From assembly GCA_028277765.1 (NCBI GenBank), contig JANQFQ010000068.1:1-53413 (forward strand): a stretch of 53,413 bases of DNA, in the 5' to 3' direction. Below the pieces are notes generated by a model. The model was not told where the DNA came from. It searched no databases and was given only the letters and a program-made list of their open reading frames with translations. Shown one piece after another: positions 43,096 through 50,864 of this stretch. The number at the start of each line of letters is the position of its first letter. Within the stretch, counting starts at the first letter, position 1. The position numbers and the translations under genes were made by a program. The stretch comes from Desulfobacterales bacterium (GTDB taxonomy: Bacteria; Desulfobacterota; Desulfobacteria; Desulfobacterales; SURF-7).

Positions 43096-44771
43096 TATTC
43101 GTAATGCTGGAATGCTCGGTGATGCGCCTTTCGTATGACCGGGAAAAAACTTCTATAAGCCTTATTCAGAACGCCTGTTGCTTTGTCGTTGTTAAGTTCC
43201 CATAGTGCAGTAGCCGCTCCCTGGCGAAAGTATGACCTGTTTAATCGGAAAGGTTGATCTAATAGCTTACGACGTAGAAAAGGAATAGATTTATTTGATC
43301 CACATTTACCGAGAAGTTTGTAGCAAGCCAAGATATGCTGTTGACTGTCTATTTTAAAGTTTTCATTTGTTAAGTATTTCAAAAGAATCTTCTCGACGGT
43401 TTTATTTCTTTTTTTCGCCAAATGATTAAACATTATCTTCCTTATATGCGGGTTTTCATCTTCAATAAGCAAGCACATTTTTACAAGTTCTTCAGGTTTC
43501 CTTGATACCAGCGACTTCAACGCCTCTATGCGGATTCGCTGTGAAAAATGGGATATGAGTTTTCGCAGAATTTCCTCTGATTTTTCATCTTTCAAGTATC
43601 TCATTAGATGAACAACCCGCTGTACCAGCGTTATGTCCGGATGATTCAGTAATTGTAGCAATGGTTCAATATCATGTTTTGCTATCTTTAAGACAATTTT
43701 CATTATGCGATGCTGAATTCGCGGCGATTTTATTCTGTTCAACATGGGCATAAGCGAGAGGATAGATTCTGACGGTAGCAGGTTAATAAATTGAACAAAT
43801 ATGTCTTTTTCTCCGGAATTTGTTGTATCCAGAAGTTTCCAGTGAGGATAAATGACATCCAGATAACTGGGTCTGGAAATTTCAGAACGGAAATGATCGA
43901 TTAGGTCCGCTACCCATGGTTTTTTTCTCCGGTATGAGAATTGAATATCATGCAAATTTCTTAAAAAGTCAGCAGCATGGTCAAACTTGCCGTCACTGAT
44001 AATATTTTTAAGCAGTTTCTTCTGAAAATTGAGGATGGATGCAAAATCATCTGTATTCTTTGAATTTTCAAGAATAATCGATAAAATGTCCAGAACATCG
44101 TCATCATTATTTGTCATTTCATGCTCGACAACCATCAACTGAAGCGTCTCTTTTTCTTCATGGGTCAGATCTGTCAGAGGATTATTTTTATATTTTTGAA
44201 TATTTTCAAAAAGGGTTACCTTCTTTTCAAATTCACTGGGCGGTTCAGCTTCAATTGTGTCTTCTTCATCAACAGGTGACAGGGAAAAGTCAACTAACGG
44301 AGCTTCTTCCCATAACACATCTTCTGCTTTATATCTAAAATTAGGAAAGTCTTTTTCCCATAGGGCTGTTACAATATCTCCTTCTGATGTGTTGTTTTCT
44401 CTGGAATACCAGTTGATAATATCAAATATCCCAACGATTTCTCCCAATGAGATACCTTTATGAAATTCTATCCATCGAATACCATCACTGAAAAACAGAA
44501 AAGCTGGATTATCATTGTTAGGTTTTCCCTTTTGTATGGTATTTCCCTGGAAAATAAAATCATTCGCTTTTACGATAAATCTAAGTTCATTATTGTTTTT
44601 GAAAAATTGATCCAGACTGGTTTTGACTCTGGAAACGGTTTTTTTTGTAATAATATGATTGGGCGGATACAACCTGTAGCTTCTTGCGGCATTGAGAAAG
44701 CACGCCAGAACGTCTTTTGCAGCTTTTATATCTATTTCAGAAAAGCTGTGTGCCGGGACATTTGTATCCAT
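43095..44771 (-). CDS. HEAT-repeat-like protein upstream of HD-GYP
   Basis: A 558-residue all-helical soluble protein. Residues 1-150 form a distinct N-terminal domain (ARSYRLYPPNHIITKKTVSRV; FHKGISLGEIVGIFDII), followed by an acidic linker and, from about 330, repeated helical pairs of HEAT type (IQHRIMKIVLKIAKHDIEPLLQLLNHP; SQRIRIEALKSLVSRKPEEL; ENPHIRKIMFNHLAKKRNK). HEAT arrays are protein-binding scaffolds. It is translationally coupled to the HD-GYP gene, so it may recruit or regulate that enzyme. I know of similar HEAT/HD-GYP pairs in related bacteria but not of a defined function. Confidence 0.8.
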   Translation of the reverse strand: MDTNVPAHSFSEIDIKAAKDVLACFLNAARSYRLYPPNHIITKKTVSRVKTSLDQFFKNNNELRFIVKANDFIFQGNTIQKGKPNNDNPAFLFFSDGIRWIEFHKGISLGEIVGIFDIINWYSRENNTSEGDIVTALWEKDFPNFRYKAEDVLWEEAPLVDFSLSPVDEEDTIEAEPPSEFEKKVTLFENIQKYKNNPLTDLTHEEKETLQLMVVEHEMTNNDDDVLDILSIILENSKNTDDFASILNFQKKLLKNIISDGKFDHAADFLRNLHDIQFSYRRKKPWVADLIDHFRSEISRPSYLDVIYPHWKLLDTTNSGEKDIFVQFINLLPSESILSLMPMLNRIKSPRIQHRIMKIVLKIAKHDIEPLLQLLNHPDITLVQRVVHLMRYLKDEKSEEILRKLISHFSQRIRIEALKSLVSRKPEELVKMCLLIEDENPHIRKIMFNHLAKKRNKTVEKILLKYLTNENFKIDSQQHILACYKLLGKCGSNKSIPFLRRKLLDQPFRLNRSYFRQGAATALWELNNDKATGVLNKAYRSFFPVIRKAHHRAFQHYE

Positions 44772-45339
44772 ACAATTAATCCGTTATGCTTTTTTATTAA
44801 ATAGTTATGAAAGGTTGTTTCTTATACTCCGTATATATCTGTGAATGACAATTCCCATTTAATCAGGAATATGTCATTTCTTACCCACAGTCTATTACAG
44901 CAAAAAAACTTGATATTTTTTTACTCAGGAGAAACAAAACACCTGAGAGGCATATGTGGCAGAGTAGCTGCCAAGACAAAGAATATAGTAAATAAAGCTA
45001 TTTATTCTATACTTTTATAAAAAAGCGCATGGAATCACAAGATGGGAAAATTGAAGATAAAATGCATAGGAAAACTATATATTATTTTATTGTTACATTT
45101 TTGTTGTTTTTCCCCTTTGACCATTACATTTTTGTTAAAATATTTTATATTATTAGATAAAAATTTGCTCTCTGAAAATCTAATAAGCACGATATCTAAT
45201 CATTACAATAAGATAAGATTAAGGCCAAAAAAATATATTTGTGGCATACTCATTGCTCTAATCAATAAGACCTATCTAAACCATGATGGTAATTGTTTAG
45301 GATTAAAATATTGATATTATAAATTGAGGAGATACCCAT
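44772..45339. other. AT-rich gene-free stretch
   Basis: Divergent intergenic region of 568 bases. It contains two adjacent hairpins at 44924-44973 (listed separately) and a long AT-rich segment. A 90-codon frame at 45042-45314 is low-complexity, lacks a ribosome-binding site and is not accepted as a gene. The promoters for the HEAT gene and for the GATase gene must lie here, but none could be placed with confidence. Confidence 0.6.
44924..44973. promoter_or_regulatory. Two consecutive hairpins in a divergent intergenic region
   Basis: CTCAGG-N12-CCTGAG at 44924-44947 and TGGCAG-N5-CTGCCA at 44957-44973 are perfect 6-base stems nine bases apart. They lie about 150 bases upstream of the HEAT gene start and 370 bases upstream of the GATase gene. 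No known riboswitch class is recognised: the conserved GEMM cyclic-di-GMP core words are absent. This may be a structured leader RNA or a pair of operators. Confidence 0.4.
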
Positions 45340-46044
45340 ATGAAAATGCACTATTTACAGCATGTTCCTTTCGAAGGCCCTGGATATATTGAAAACTGGT
45401 GCGAAAAAACGAAAACTCCGTTAAATAAAACTGCATTATACAATAACGAGCCGCTCCCAGAACTAGATGATTTCGATTGCCTGGTTATCATGGGCGGTCC
45501 AATGAGTATTCATGATGAGCATCAATACCCTTGGCTAAAACCAGAAAAAAAGCTTGTCCAAGAAGCGATAGAAAACTACAAATTTGTATTAGGCATTTGC
45601 TTAGGTGCGCAGCTTATTGCAGATGTTCTTGGTGCTCGTGTTTATAAAAACAGCTTTAAAGAAATCGGATGGTTTCCAGTCGTGCGGGCTTATACTAATG
45701 GAAATAAATTTATTTATTCGTTGTTTCCAGATATCTTTCATGCATTTCACTGGCATGGTGAAACATTTGAAATCCCAGATGGTGCGGACTACATAGCTGG
45801 AACCGAAGCATGCAAAAACCAGGCTTTTGTTTTTCAAGACAGAGTTTTTGCCCTGCAATTTCATCTTGAAACAACAGAGGAGAGTGTTGAATTGCTTTTA
45901 GAAAATTGTAAAGACGAGCTTGTTTCAGATGAAATATATATTCAGAGTGCAGAAGAAATCAGAAAGAAAAATTTCCATATTAATGAATCCAATAGTGATA
46001 TTACAATGATTTTGGATTATATTAAAAGCAGGTATTGGCTATAA
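45340..46044 (+). CDS. Class I glutamine amidotransferase (GMP synthase-like)
   Basis: A 234-residue class-I glutamine amidotransferase. The nucleophile is C87 in LGICLGAQLIA, the oxyanion strand is VIMGGPMS at 49-56, and HAFHWHGE and LQFHLETT supply the His and Glu of the triad. The enzyme lacks a fused synthetase domain and matches the stand-alone GMP synthase-like group, which includes gamma-glutamyl and other amide hydrolases. GAGGAG eleven bases before the ATG is a good ribosome-binding site. The substrate cannot be told from sequence. It stands alone, followed 118 bases later by a small gene. Confidence 0.92.
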   Translation: MKMHYLQHVPFEGPGYIENWCEKTKTPLNKTALYNNEPLPELDDFDCLVIMGGPMSIHDEHQYPWLKPEKKLVQEAIENYKFVLGICLGAQLIADVLGARVYKNSFKEIGWFPVVRAYTNGNKFIYSLFPDIFHAFHWHGETFEIPDGADYIAGTEACKNQAFVFQDRVFALQFHLETTEESVELLLENCKDELVSDEIYIQSAEEIRKKNFHINESNSDITMILDYIKSRYWL

Positions 46045-46162
46045 GAAGAACATCTGGATTTCCTCATAATAATAACTGATAAGTAAGTATTGACATGTCT
46101 GATAATCAACTTATGTTGAAATTATAATATCGGCTTTACTCTAGTTTAAAAGGAGGTATATC

Positions 46163-46459
46163 ATGAATACAGATACTTATTGTAAAAATATAAGAGCAGA
46201 ATTAAAAATGTGGGAAATGAAACTCGGTAAAGCGCTGAATAAAATCGACGCAATACCTTCAATTAATAAATATAAAATGCTGCCAATTATTGAAGATTTC
46301 CATATCATGGCTATTGAAATGAAAGATCGTATTGAAACACTTAAAAGTGAATGCCTGGAGGAAGGGCTTAATAACAAAGTGGATGAAGGCCGACCTGATA
46401 TTGGAATGACTTTAGAAGACGCTGAAACAGCTGTTGGATCTGGAAATTTTGGCGGTTAA
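46163..46459 (+). CDS. Small coiled-coil hypothetical protein
   Basis: A 98-residue helical protein. AELKMWEMKLGKALNKID and IIEDFHIMAIEMKDRIETLKSEC have heptad-like spacing and probably form a coiled-coil hairpin. The C-terminus is Gly/Ala-rich and flexible. AAAAGGAGGT just before the ATG is a near-perfect ribosome-binding site, so the gene is probably well translated. No domain is recognised. A hairpin follows 20 bases after the stop. Confidence 0.75.
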   Translation: MNTDTYCKNIRAELKMWEMKLGKALNKIDAIPSINKYKMLPIIEDFHIMAIEMKDRIETLKSECLEEGLNNKVDEGRPDIGMTLEDAETAVGSGNFGG

Positions 46460-46479
46460 ACAGAAGCCATAAATAATAA

Positions 46480-46524
46480 GGGCCAGAATGTTATATTCTT
46501 TATATGAATATTTCATCCTGGCCC
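46480..46524 (-). terminator. Hairpin terminator between convergent small genes
   Basis: GGGCCAG at 46480-46486 pairs with CTGGCCC at 46518-46524, with further partial pairing inside (AATG/CAT). On the minus strand it is followed by TTATTATTT, so it fits best as terminator of the small gene at 46575-46748. It may also end the plus-strand gene that stops at 46459. Confidence 0.6.
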
Positions 46525-46574
46525 CAAATAGTAAGATGTAACTATTTTTTATCCTTACCGAATATTATGATTGC

Positions 46575-46748
46575 CTATAGCATACGGCATTTGCGTGATT
46601 GCCGATTGTTTTCTCTGGATACAGCTCTTCGGCATGCTTTGCGTTCTTTTGGGTTGCCTGTTTTTATATCACATTTTTTATATTCTTCTTTTAATTTCTT
46701 TTTTTCGGACATACAGCGAGATATTATTTTTGAAAAAGAATATTCCAT
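46575..46748 (-). CDS. Small basic Cys-containing protein with near-perfect ribosome-binding site
   Basis: A 57-residue basic protein (MEYSFSKIIS... ending RQSRKCRML) with four cysteines and many Lys/Arg. The evidence for translation is strong: AGGAGGTGAT, an almost complete match to the 16S rRNA 3' end, lies four bases before the ATG. A GTG inside that site would add three residues and is rejected. A terminator-like hairpin follows about 50 bases downstream. No family is recognised. KKLKEEYKKCDIKTGNPKERKACRRA suggests a helical, possibly nucleic-acid- or metal-binding peptide. Confidence 0.6.
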   Translation of the reverse strand: MEYSFSKIISRCMSEKKKLKEEYKKCDIKTGNPKERKACRRAVSRENNRQSRKCRML

Positions 46749-47091
46749 ATGGATCACCTCCTATTAGAATTTTACTATTAAAAAAAATTGTCTTCCTTTG
46801 TCAAGAGACCTACTATCAACCTAAGTCAGAATATTAAAAAGTCAATTGGTTTCTAGATGCTAGATGGTAAAAAGGACAGAGATCTGAGGACTGAGGGGAA
46901 AACATGATGCTGGTCGTGGCGGAACCACATAGAGCCTGGTATCTGAAACAATATTTCTTGTCTTGAAGAACCTCAGTTGACAACAAAAATTCAATTCTTA
47001 CAATAAGCTTATAATTGTTGGATACTTTGTGATCCGTAAGCATAACATTTAGTAAGGTAGTTTAGTGCTCGGACCGGAAGGAGGGTGTTTT
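46749..47091. other. Gene-free stretch with composite repeat
   Basis: Divergent intergenic region. Bases 46854-46867 hold TCTAGATGCTAGATGG, a stub of the 13789 heptamer array. Bases 46879-46896 hold AGATCTGAGGACTGAGGG, related in inverse orientation to the CAGTCCTCAGCC word near 33615. Bases 46911-46940 carry TGGTCGTGGCGGAACCACAT and GAGCCTGG, related to 13957-13990. The heptamer word and the GAACCAC/GAGCCTG element thus occur together here as they do at 13.8-14.0 kb. No gene is seen. Confidence 0.6.
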
Positions 47092-47760
47092 ATGAATAAA
47101 ACAAAAAGAATACTAATGGTTTTAACAAACCACGACATAATAAACAATGATCATCCAACTGGATTATGGTTAGAGGAATTTGTCATACCTTACAAGGCAT
47201 TTATGTCTGAAGGATATCTGGTGGATGTGGCAAGTGTTCGCGGAGGGGAGGTGCCCATTGATCCCCTCAGTCAGCCAGGACCGAAGCATATTGATGAATG
47301 GTCGGAAATTATTCCTATGCTCAAGAAGACATATTTTTTAAATGATTTGAATAAGGATATTTATGATGGAATTGTTATTCCAGGTGGCCATGGGACCATG
47401 TTTGATCTGCCGGAAAATTATTATTTGAGTAAATTATTAAGTCAATATGCTAAAGAGGAAAAGGTCATTGCCGCTATTTGCCATGGTCCGGCCGCTTTGG
47501 TAGGGGCTATGTCGCCTGAAGGCTTGCCTCTTGTGGCTAATAAAACGATCACAGCATTTACAAATAAGGAGGAAGCAGCAGTTGAAATGGATGATGCCAT
47601 GCCATTTTTGCTTGAAACCAGACTGCGGGAACTGGGGGCGGATTTTAAAACAGGTGACATGTGGACGGATCACATTGAACAGGACGGATATTTAATAACA
47701 GGTCAAAATCCCCAATCAAGCCTTAGTGTGGCACAAGCAGTTATCCGAACACTAGGGTAG
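47092..47760 (+). CDS. DJ-1/PfpI-family protein (Hsp31-like)
   Basis: A 222-residue DJ-1/PfpI superfamily protein. The nucleophile is C130 in AAICHGPAALVG. E29, in TGLWLEEF, is the conserved Glu that contacts the Cys, and VIPGGHGTMFDL supplies the oxyanion turn. This pattern is close to Hsp31-like class-I glutamine-amidotransferase-fold proteins, described as glyoxalases, chaperones or deglycases. GGAAGGAGGGTG seven bases before the ATG at 47092 fixes the start. A GTG at 47065 is rejected. It has no tight neighbours, and a role in carbonyl or oxidative stress is inferred from the family. Confidence 0.9.
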   Translation: MNKTKRILMVLTNHDIINNDHPTGLWLEEFVIPYKAFMSEGYLVDVASVRGGEVPIDPLSQPGPKHIDEWSEIIPMLKKTYFLNDLNKDIYDGIVIPGGHGTMFDLPENYYLSKLLSQYAKEEKVIAAICHGPAALVGAMSPEGLPLVANKTITAFTNKEEAAVEMDDAMPFLLETRLRELGADFKTGDMWTDHIEQDGYLITGQNPQSSLSVAQAVIRTLG

Positions 47761-47878
47761 TTTATTTGAAGGGTATATGGGCCAAATCTAATATTTTGTA
47801 AAAGTTTTCATTTTTTTATAAGCAGAAATTCTAATAGAATCTGACACTGTCTGAATGATCAAAGCTGGTCGTATGCAT

Positions 47879-47927
47879 ATAATGTATGCTGACTTATTTT
47901 GGGGTGGCATAGCCCACTCTACGATGG
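47879..47927. repeat. Diverged copy of the 17642 repeat
   Basis: ATAATGTATGCTGACTTATT and, after it, GGGGTGGCATAGCCCACTCTACGAT match the reverse complement of 17643-17688 over about 45 bases with a few mismatches and single-base gaps. The match includes unique flank (ATGTATGCTGACTT) as well as the palindrome, so this is a true second copy of a longer element. It lies between convergent genes. Confidence 0.7.
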
Positions 47928-47950
47928 TTATTCACATATCATTTTTCGGA

Positions 47951-48976
47951 TTAAAAATTTGCGAAACTGATTTGATTCCTTCCTTTCTGCTTTGCAGTAT
48001 AAAGGGCGTTATCTGCAGCCAGCAGCATTTTTTCAGGGGAAAGATACCCAGAAGGGATGCTTCCGGCTATGCCGAGACTGATTGTGATGTGATCCCTTAC
48101 TCGGGATGTCTTATGGGGTATGTTTAATCTTTCTATCTGATTCCTTATATCTTCTGCAGCTATAGCCGCGCCTATTGGGTCCGTGTTTGTCAGAATTGCC
48201 ACAAACTCTTCACCGCCATACCGGGCAAGAAGGTCCCCGGGTCGACCAAGGCGGGCCTTTAATATACCAGCGACCTGTTTAAGACAGTCATCCCCGGCAA
48301 GATGACCATAATGATCATTGTATGCCTTGAAATCATCGATATCGATCATGATAAGTGAAATAGGTGAATGTCCCCGTTTTGCCCGGTGCCATTCCCTTTC
48401 AAGGGTTTCATCAAACACACGGCGGTTTGAAATACCGGTCAGGCCGTCAATATGGGCGAGACGGTGTAGTTCTGCTTCCATCTGCTTTCGTCGGGTAATA
48501 TCCCTTGATATGCCCATGGTACCAATGATTTTACCTTCTGCATCATATAATGGTGCTTTATGGGTTGAGGCCCATGTTCTGCGGCCATCATGCCAGGTTT
48601 CAACTTCTTCAATTTCCGCTATTTGACCGGTTTTAATTACCCGTTGTTCATCATTATACGCCTGCTGGGCGTGTTCATGGGAAAACACGTCAAAATCTGT
48701 CTGTCCCAAAGCCTGTTCAGGATCAGTCAGACCATGCTTGTTGGACAGATATTTGCTTATTTTGATGAACCTGCTTTTTAAATCCTTAAAATAGATAGCG
48801 TCAGGAATGGAATTTAAAAGGTTGTTGAGCATATTCTCCTGCTGGACCAGTTCTTTCAGCTTTTGTTGGTATCCTTTTTCTCTTTTGTGACTCTCGCGTA
48901 ACTCAGCCTCCAGTTTTTCAAGGCGAGAACGAAGATCAGATATCTCATTGACAGTATGTCTTTTTTTTTCTTTCAT
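47951..48976 (-). CDS. Diguanylate cyclase with coiled coil and PAS domain
   Basis: A 341-residue cytoplasmic diguanylate cyclase. An N-terminal coiled coil (about 10-50) precedes a PAS/PAC domain (about 50-165, NNLLNSIPDAIYFKDLKSRF ... GTMGISRDITRRK) and a GGDEF domain. The active site is GGEEF at 254-258, and an inhibitory I-site RPGD at 245-248 sits exactly five residues before it, so feedback inhibition by cyclic-di-GMP is expected. The PAS domain should gate the activity. With the HD-GYP and PilZ proteins elsewhere in the window it makes up a synthesis, degradation and reading set for cyclic-di-GMP, though the genes are not linked. Confidence 0.94.
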   Translation of the reverse strand: MKEKKRHTVNEISDLRSRLEKLEAELRESHKREKGYQQKLKELVQQENMLNNLLNSIPDAIYFKDLKSRFIKISKYLSNKHGLTDPEQALGQTDFDVFSHEHAQQAYNDEQRVIKTGQIAEIEEVETWHDGRRTWASTHKAPLYDAEGKIIGTMGISRDITRRKQMEAELHRLAHIDGLTGISNRRVFDETLEREWHRAKRGHSPISLIMIDIDDFKAYNDHYGHLAGDDCLKQVAGILKARLGRPGDLLARYGGEEFVAILTNTDPIGAAIAAEDIRNQIERLNIPHKTSRVRDHITISLGIAGSIPSGYLSPEKMLLAADNALYTAKQKGRNQISFANF

Positions 48977-48992
48977 TTAGCACACTATTTTT

Positions 48993-50714
48993 TTATCTAG
49001 TACTTTTCAGTACTATCCCTTCCCACGGGGTCAGCATCATTTCTCCATTTTGTTGAAAAGGATTACTATTAAAGGCTGTTGACGTCAGGAGTTCAAAATT
49101 TGTCCTGGGCGCCATGAACCTTATTGTCTTATTACTGAAATTTAGCAAAACATATATATCCTGTTCTTGTTTTTGATCAGTAAAAGAGCGGATATACCCT
49201 AGGATATTTTTCGGAAGCTCTTTTGAGGGGATGATCTTAAGATTGCCTGAATGAAGCGCGGGCGTCTTTTTTCTGATGCTTAAAAATCGCTTATAGCAAT
49301 GAAACAGGGAATCAGGATCCTTTTCTTGGGCAGCGACATTTCTTTCTTTATAGGAAGGCGTAATTGGAAGCCATGTTTTTACACCTGGCAGACTAAAACC
49401 GGCATTTTCAGTATCATCCCACTGCATGGGCGTCCTGCATCCATCTCTGGCAATGGACTGACCGAATTTATGTATGATTGAATGTGCAAATGACGGTATC
49501 CAGCTAAAATGATAGGTTAAGGGATCGCGACTCTCTTTAAGGTTCACATCAGCTTGTTCCATCCCTATTTCCTCGCCGTAGTAAATAAAGGGTACACCGC
49601 GCGCGGTCAATTGGAGCGCGGCATTCAGTTTGGACTTTGCCATGCGCCCTTTCAGCTTGGAGATCCTTCTAAACATATCATGATTACCAAATACCCATGT
49701 GGGGATAAAAGGTTCAGGAAATTTCTTTTCATATAATTGAATCAGCTTGCTTACTTTTTTAGCATTCATTGTGAGATTTAGCGATTTAAAAAGAAAAGAG
49801 AGATTCAGGCCATCAGCGTTTTTTCCTAAATATTTTTTTATGGTTGGGATGGATGCCATTATCTCGCCAACCATAAACCGGGAAGGATCATGAAATTCAT
49901 CTATGGTTTTACGAAGCTTCTTGCAGAATTCAATGGTATCAGGGTGATTTAAATTCATCCTGCTGCTTTTAAAAAAAACATCCATATCTTCGGAAAACAG
50001 CTTAAATGTTAAAGGTGAGTCCCTGAGGGCTTCATCTTCAAAAAGTGCGTTGATAATATCAAGGCGGAAGCCATCCACCCCTTTTTTTAGCCAGAAACGG
50101 ACAAGATCAAGCATCTCCTGTTGAACATCAGGATTCCGGTAATTCAAGTCCGGCTGAAAATTCAGAAATGCCGCGTAATACCATTGGTCTGTTTTTTTGT
50201 CATAATGCCAGGGTGAACCAGATATCACTGCTCGCCAGTTATTGGGTGGTTTTTTCCCTCCGGGCTTTTTTCCGTCGCGCCATATGTACCAGTCACGCTT
50301 TGGGTTATCTCTGCTTGAGCGGGATTCCTTGAACCATTCATGATCGATGCTTGTATGATTTAAGACCATATCGAAAACTATTTTCATGTCACGGTCATGT
50401 ATCTCTTTAATAAGCATATCTAAGGTTTCGAGGCTTCCATACTCAGGGTTTACATCACGATAATTGATAATATCATATCCGCAATCGTGCTCTTTGTAAG
50501 GTTTCCATGTAGGCGATTTAAAAAAAGGGCTGATCCAGATAGTTTCGATCCCCAGGTCCTTGAGATAGTCAAGTTTTGCGATAATACCATTCAAGTCCCC
50601 GATGCCGTTTCCGTTTGTATCAAGAAATGATCGCGGGTATATCTGGTAGACAGTTGTTTTTTTCCACCAAGGTGGGGAGGTGTTGCTGTTTTGTATTATC
50701 ATTTTCTCTTGCAT
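48993..50714 (-). CDS. GH13 alpha-glucosidase (oligo-1,6-glucosidase/trehalose hydrolase type)
   Basis: A 573-residue cytoplasmic GH13 enzyme. The N-terminus WWKKTTVYQIYPRSFLDTNGNGIGDLNGI is typical of alpha-glucosidases of the oligo-1,6-glucosidase group. The catalytic residues are D219 (GFRLD), E284 (VGEI) and D346 (GNHD). QPDLNYRNPDVQ, before the nucleophile, is the domain-B/region-V motif common to exo-acting alpha-glucosidases. The C-terminal beta domain spans about 490-573. It acts on short alpha-glucosides, but the exact linkage cannot be fixed by eye. It lies just upstream of the diguanylate cyclase (16 bases between stop and start) and downstream of the GH38 gene, separated from the latter by repeat DNA. 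Confidence 0.93.
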   Translation of the reverse strand: MQEKMIIQNSNTSPPWWKKTTVYQIYPRSFLDTNGNGIGDLNGIIAKLDYLKDLGIETIWISPFFKSPTWKPYKEHDCGYDIINYRDVNPEYGSLETLDMLIKEIHDRDMKIVFDMVLNHTSIDHEWFKESRSSRDNPKRDWYIWRDGKKPGGKKPPNNWRAVISGSPWHYDKKTDQWYYAAFLNFQPDLNYRNPDVQQEMLDLVRFWLKKGVDGFRLDIINALFEDEALRDSPLTFKLFSEDMDVFFKSSRMNLNHPDTIEFCKKLRKTIDEFHDPSRFMVGEIMASIPTIKKYLGKNADGLNLSFLFKSLNLTMNAKKVSKLIQLYEKKFPEPFIPTWVFGNHDMFRRISKLKGRMAKSKLNAALQLTARGVPFIYYGEEIGMEQADVNLKESRDPLTYHFSWIPSFAHSIIHKFGQSIARDGCRTPMQWDDTENAGFSLPGVKTWLPITPSYKERNVAAQEKDPDSLFHCYKRFLSIRKKTPALHSGNLKIIPSKELPKNILGYIRSFTDQKQEQDIYVLLNFSNKTIRFMAPRTNFELLTSTAFNSNPFQQNGEMMLTPWEGIVLKSTR

Positions 50715-50738
50715 CAGGTTAGCTGAAGTTTATCCATT

Positions 50739-50850
50739 ATACAAAAAGTGCCTAAAATGCCTAAAGTTACAAGTGCCTAAAGTTGATGTATCGCTTCGCT
50801 CTGCCTTTTATTGTATATAATTGGCAGGATACCTTAACTCAGGTCATTTG
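50739..50850. repeat. Dispersed intergenic repeat, copy 5
   Basis: AAAGTGCCTAAAATGCCTAA, then AAAGTTACAAGTGCCTAAAG and GTATCGCTTCGCTCTGCC, ending with ATATAATTGGCAG and CCTTAACTCAGG. It matches the 4806-5035 cluster unit by unit. It separates the two glycoside hydrolase genes. Confidence 0.7.
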
Positions 50851-50864
50851 ATTTTAATTTTGTA

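Noticed and set aside
44924..44973. Cyclic-di-GMP riboswitch for the HD-GYP operon
   Set aside because: Attractive by context, but the conserved core words of GEMM-type aptamers are not present. Left as an unassigned structure.
45042..45314. 90-codon frame in the AT-rich intergenic region
   Set aside because: Low-complexity, Leu/Ile/Lys-rich product of AT-rich DNA, no ribosome-binding site and no recognisable domain.
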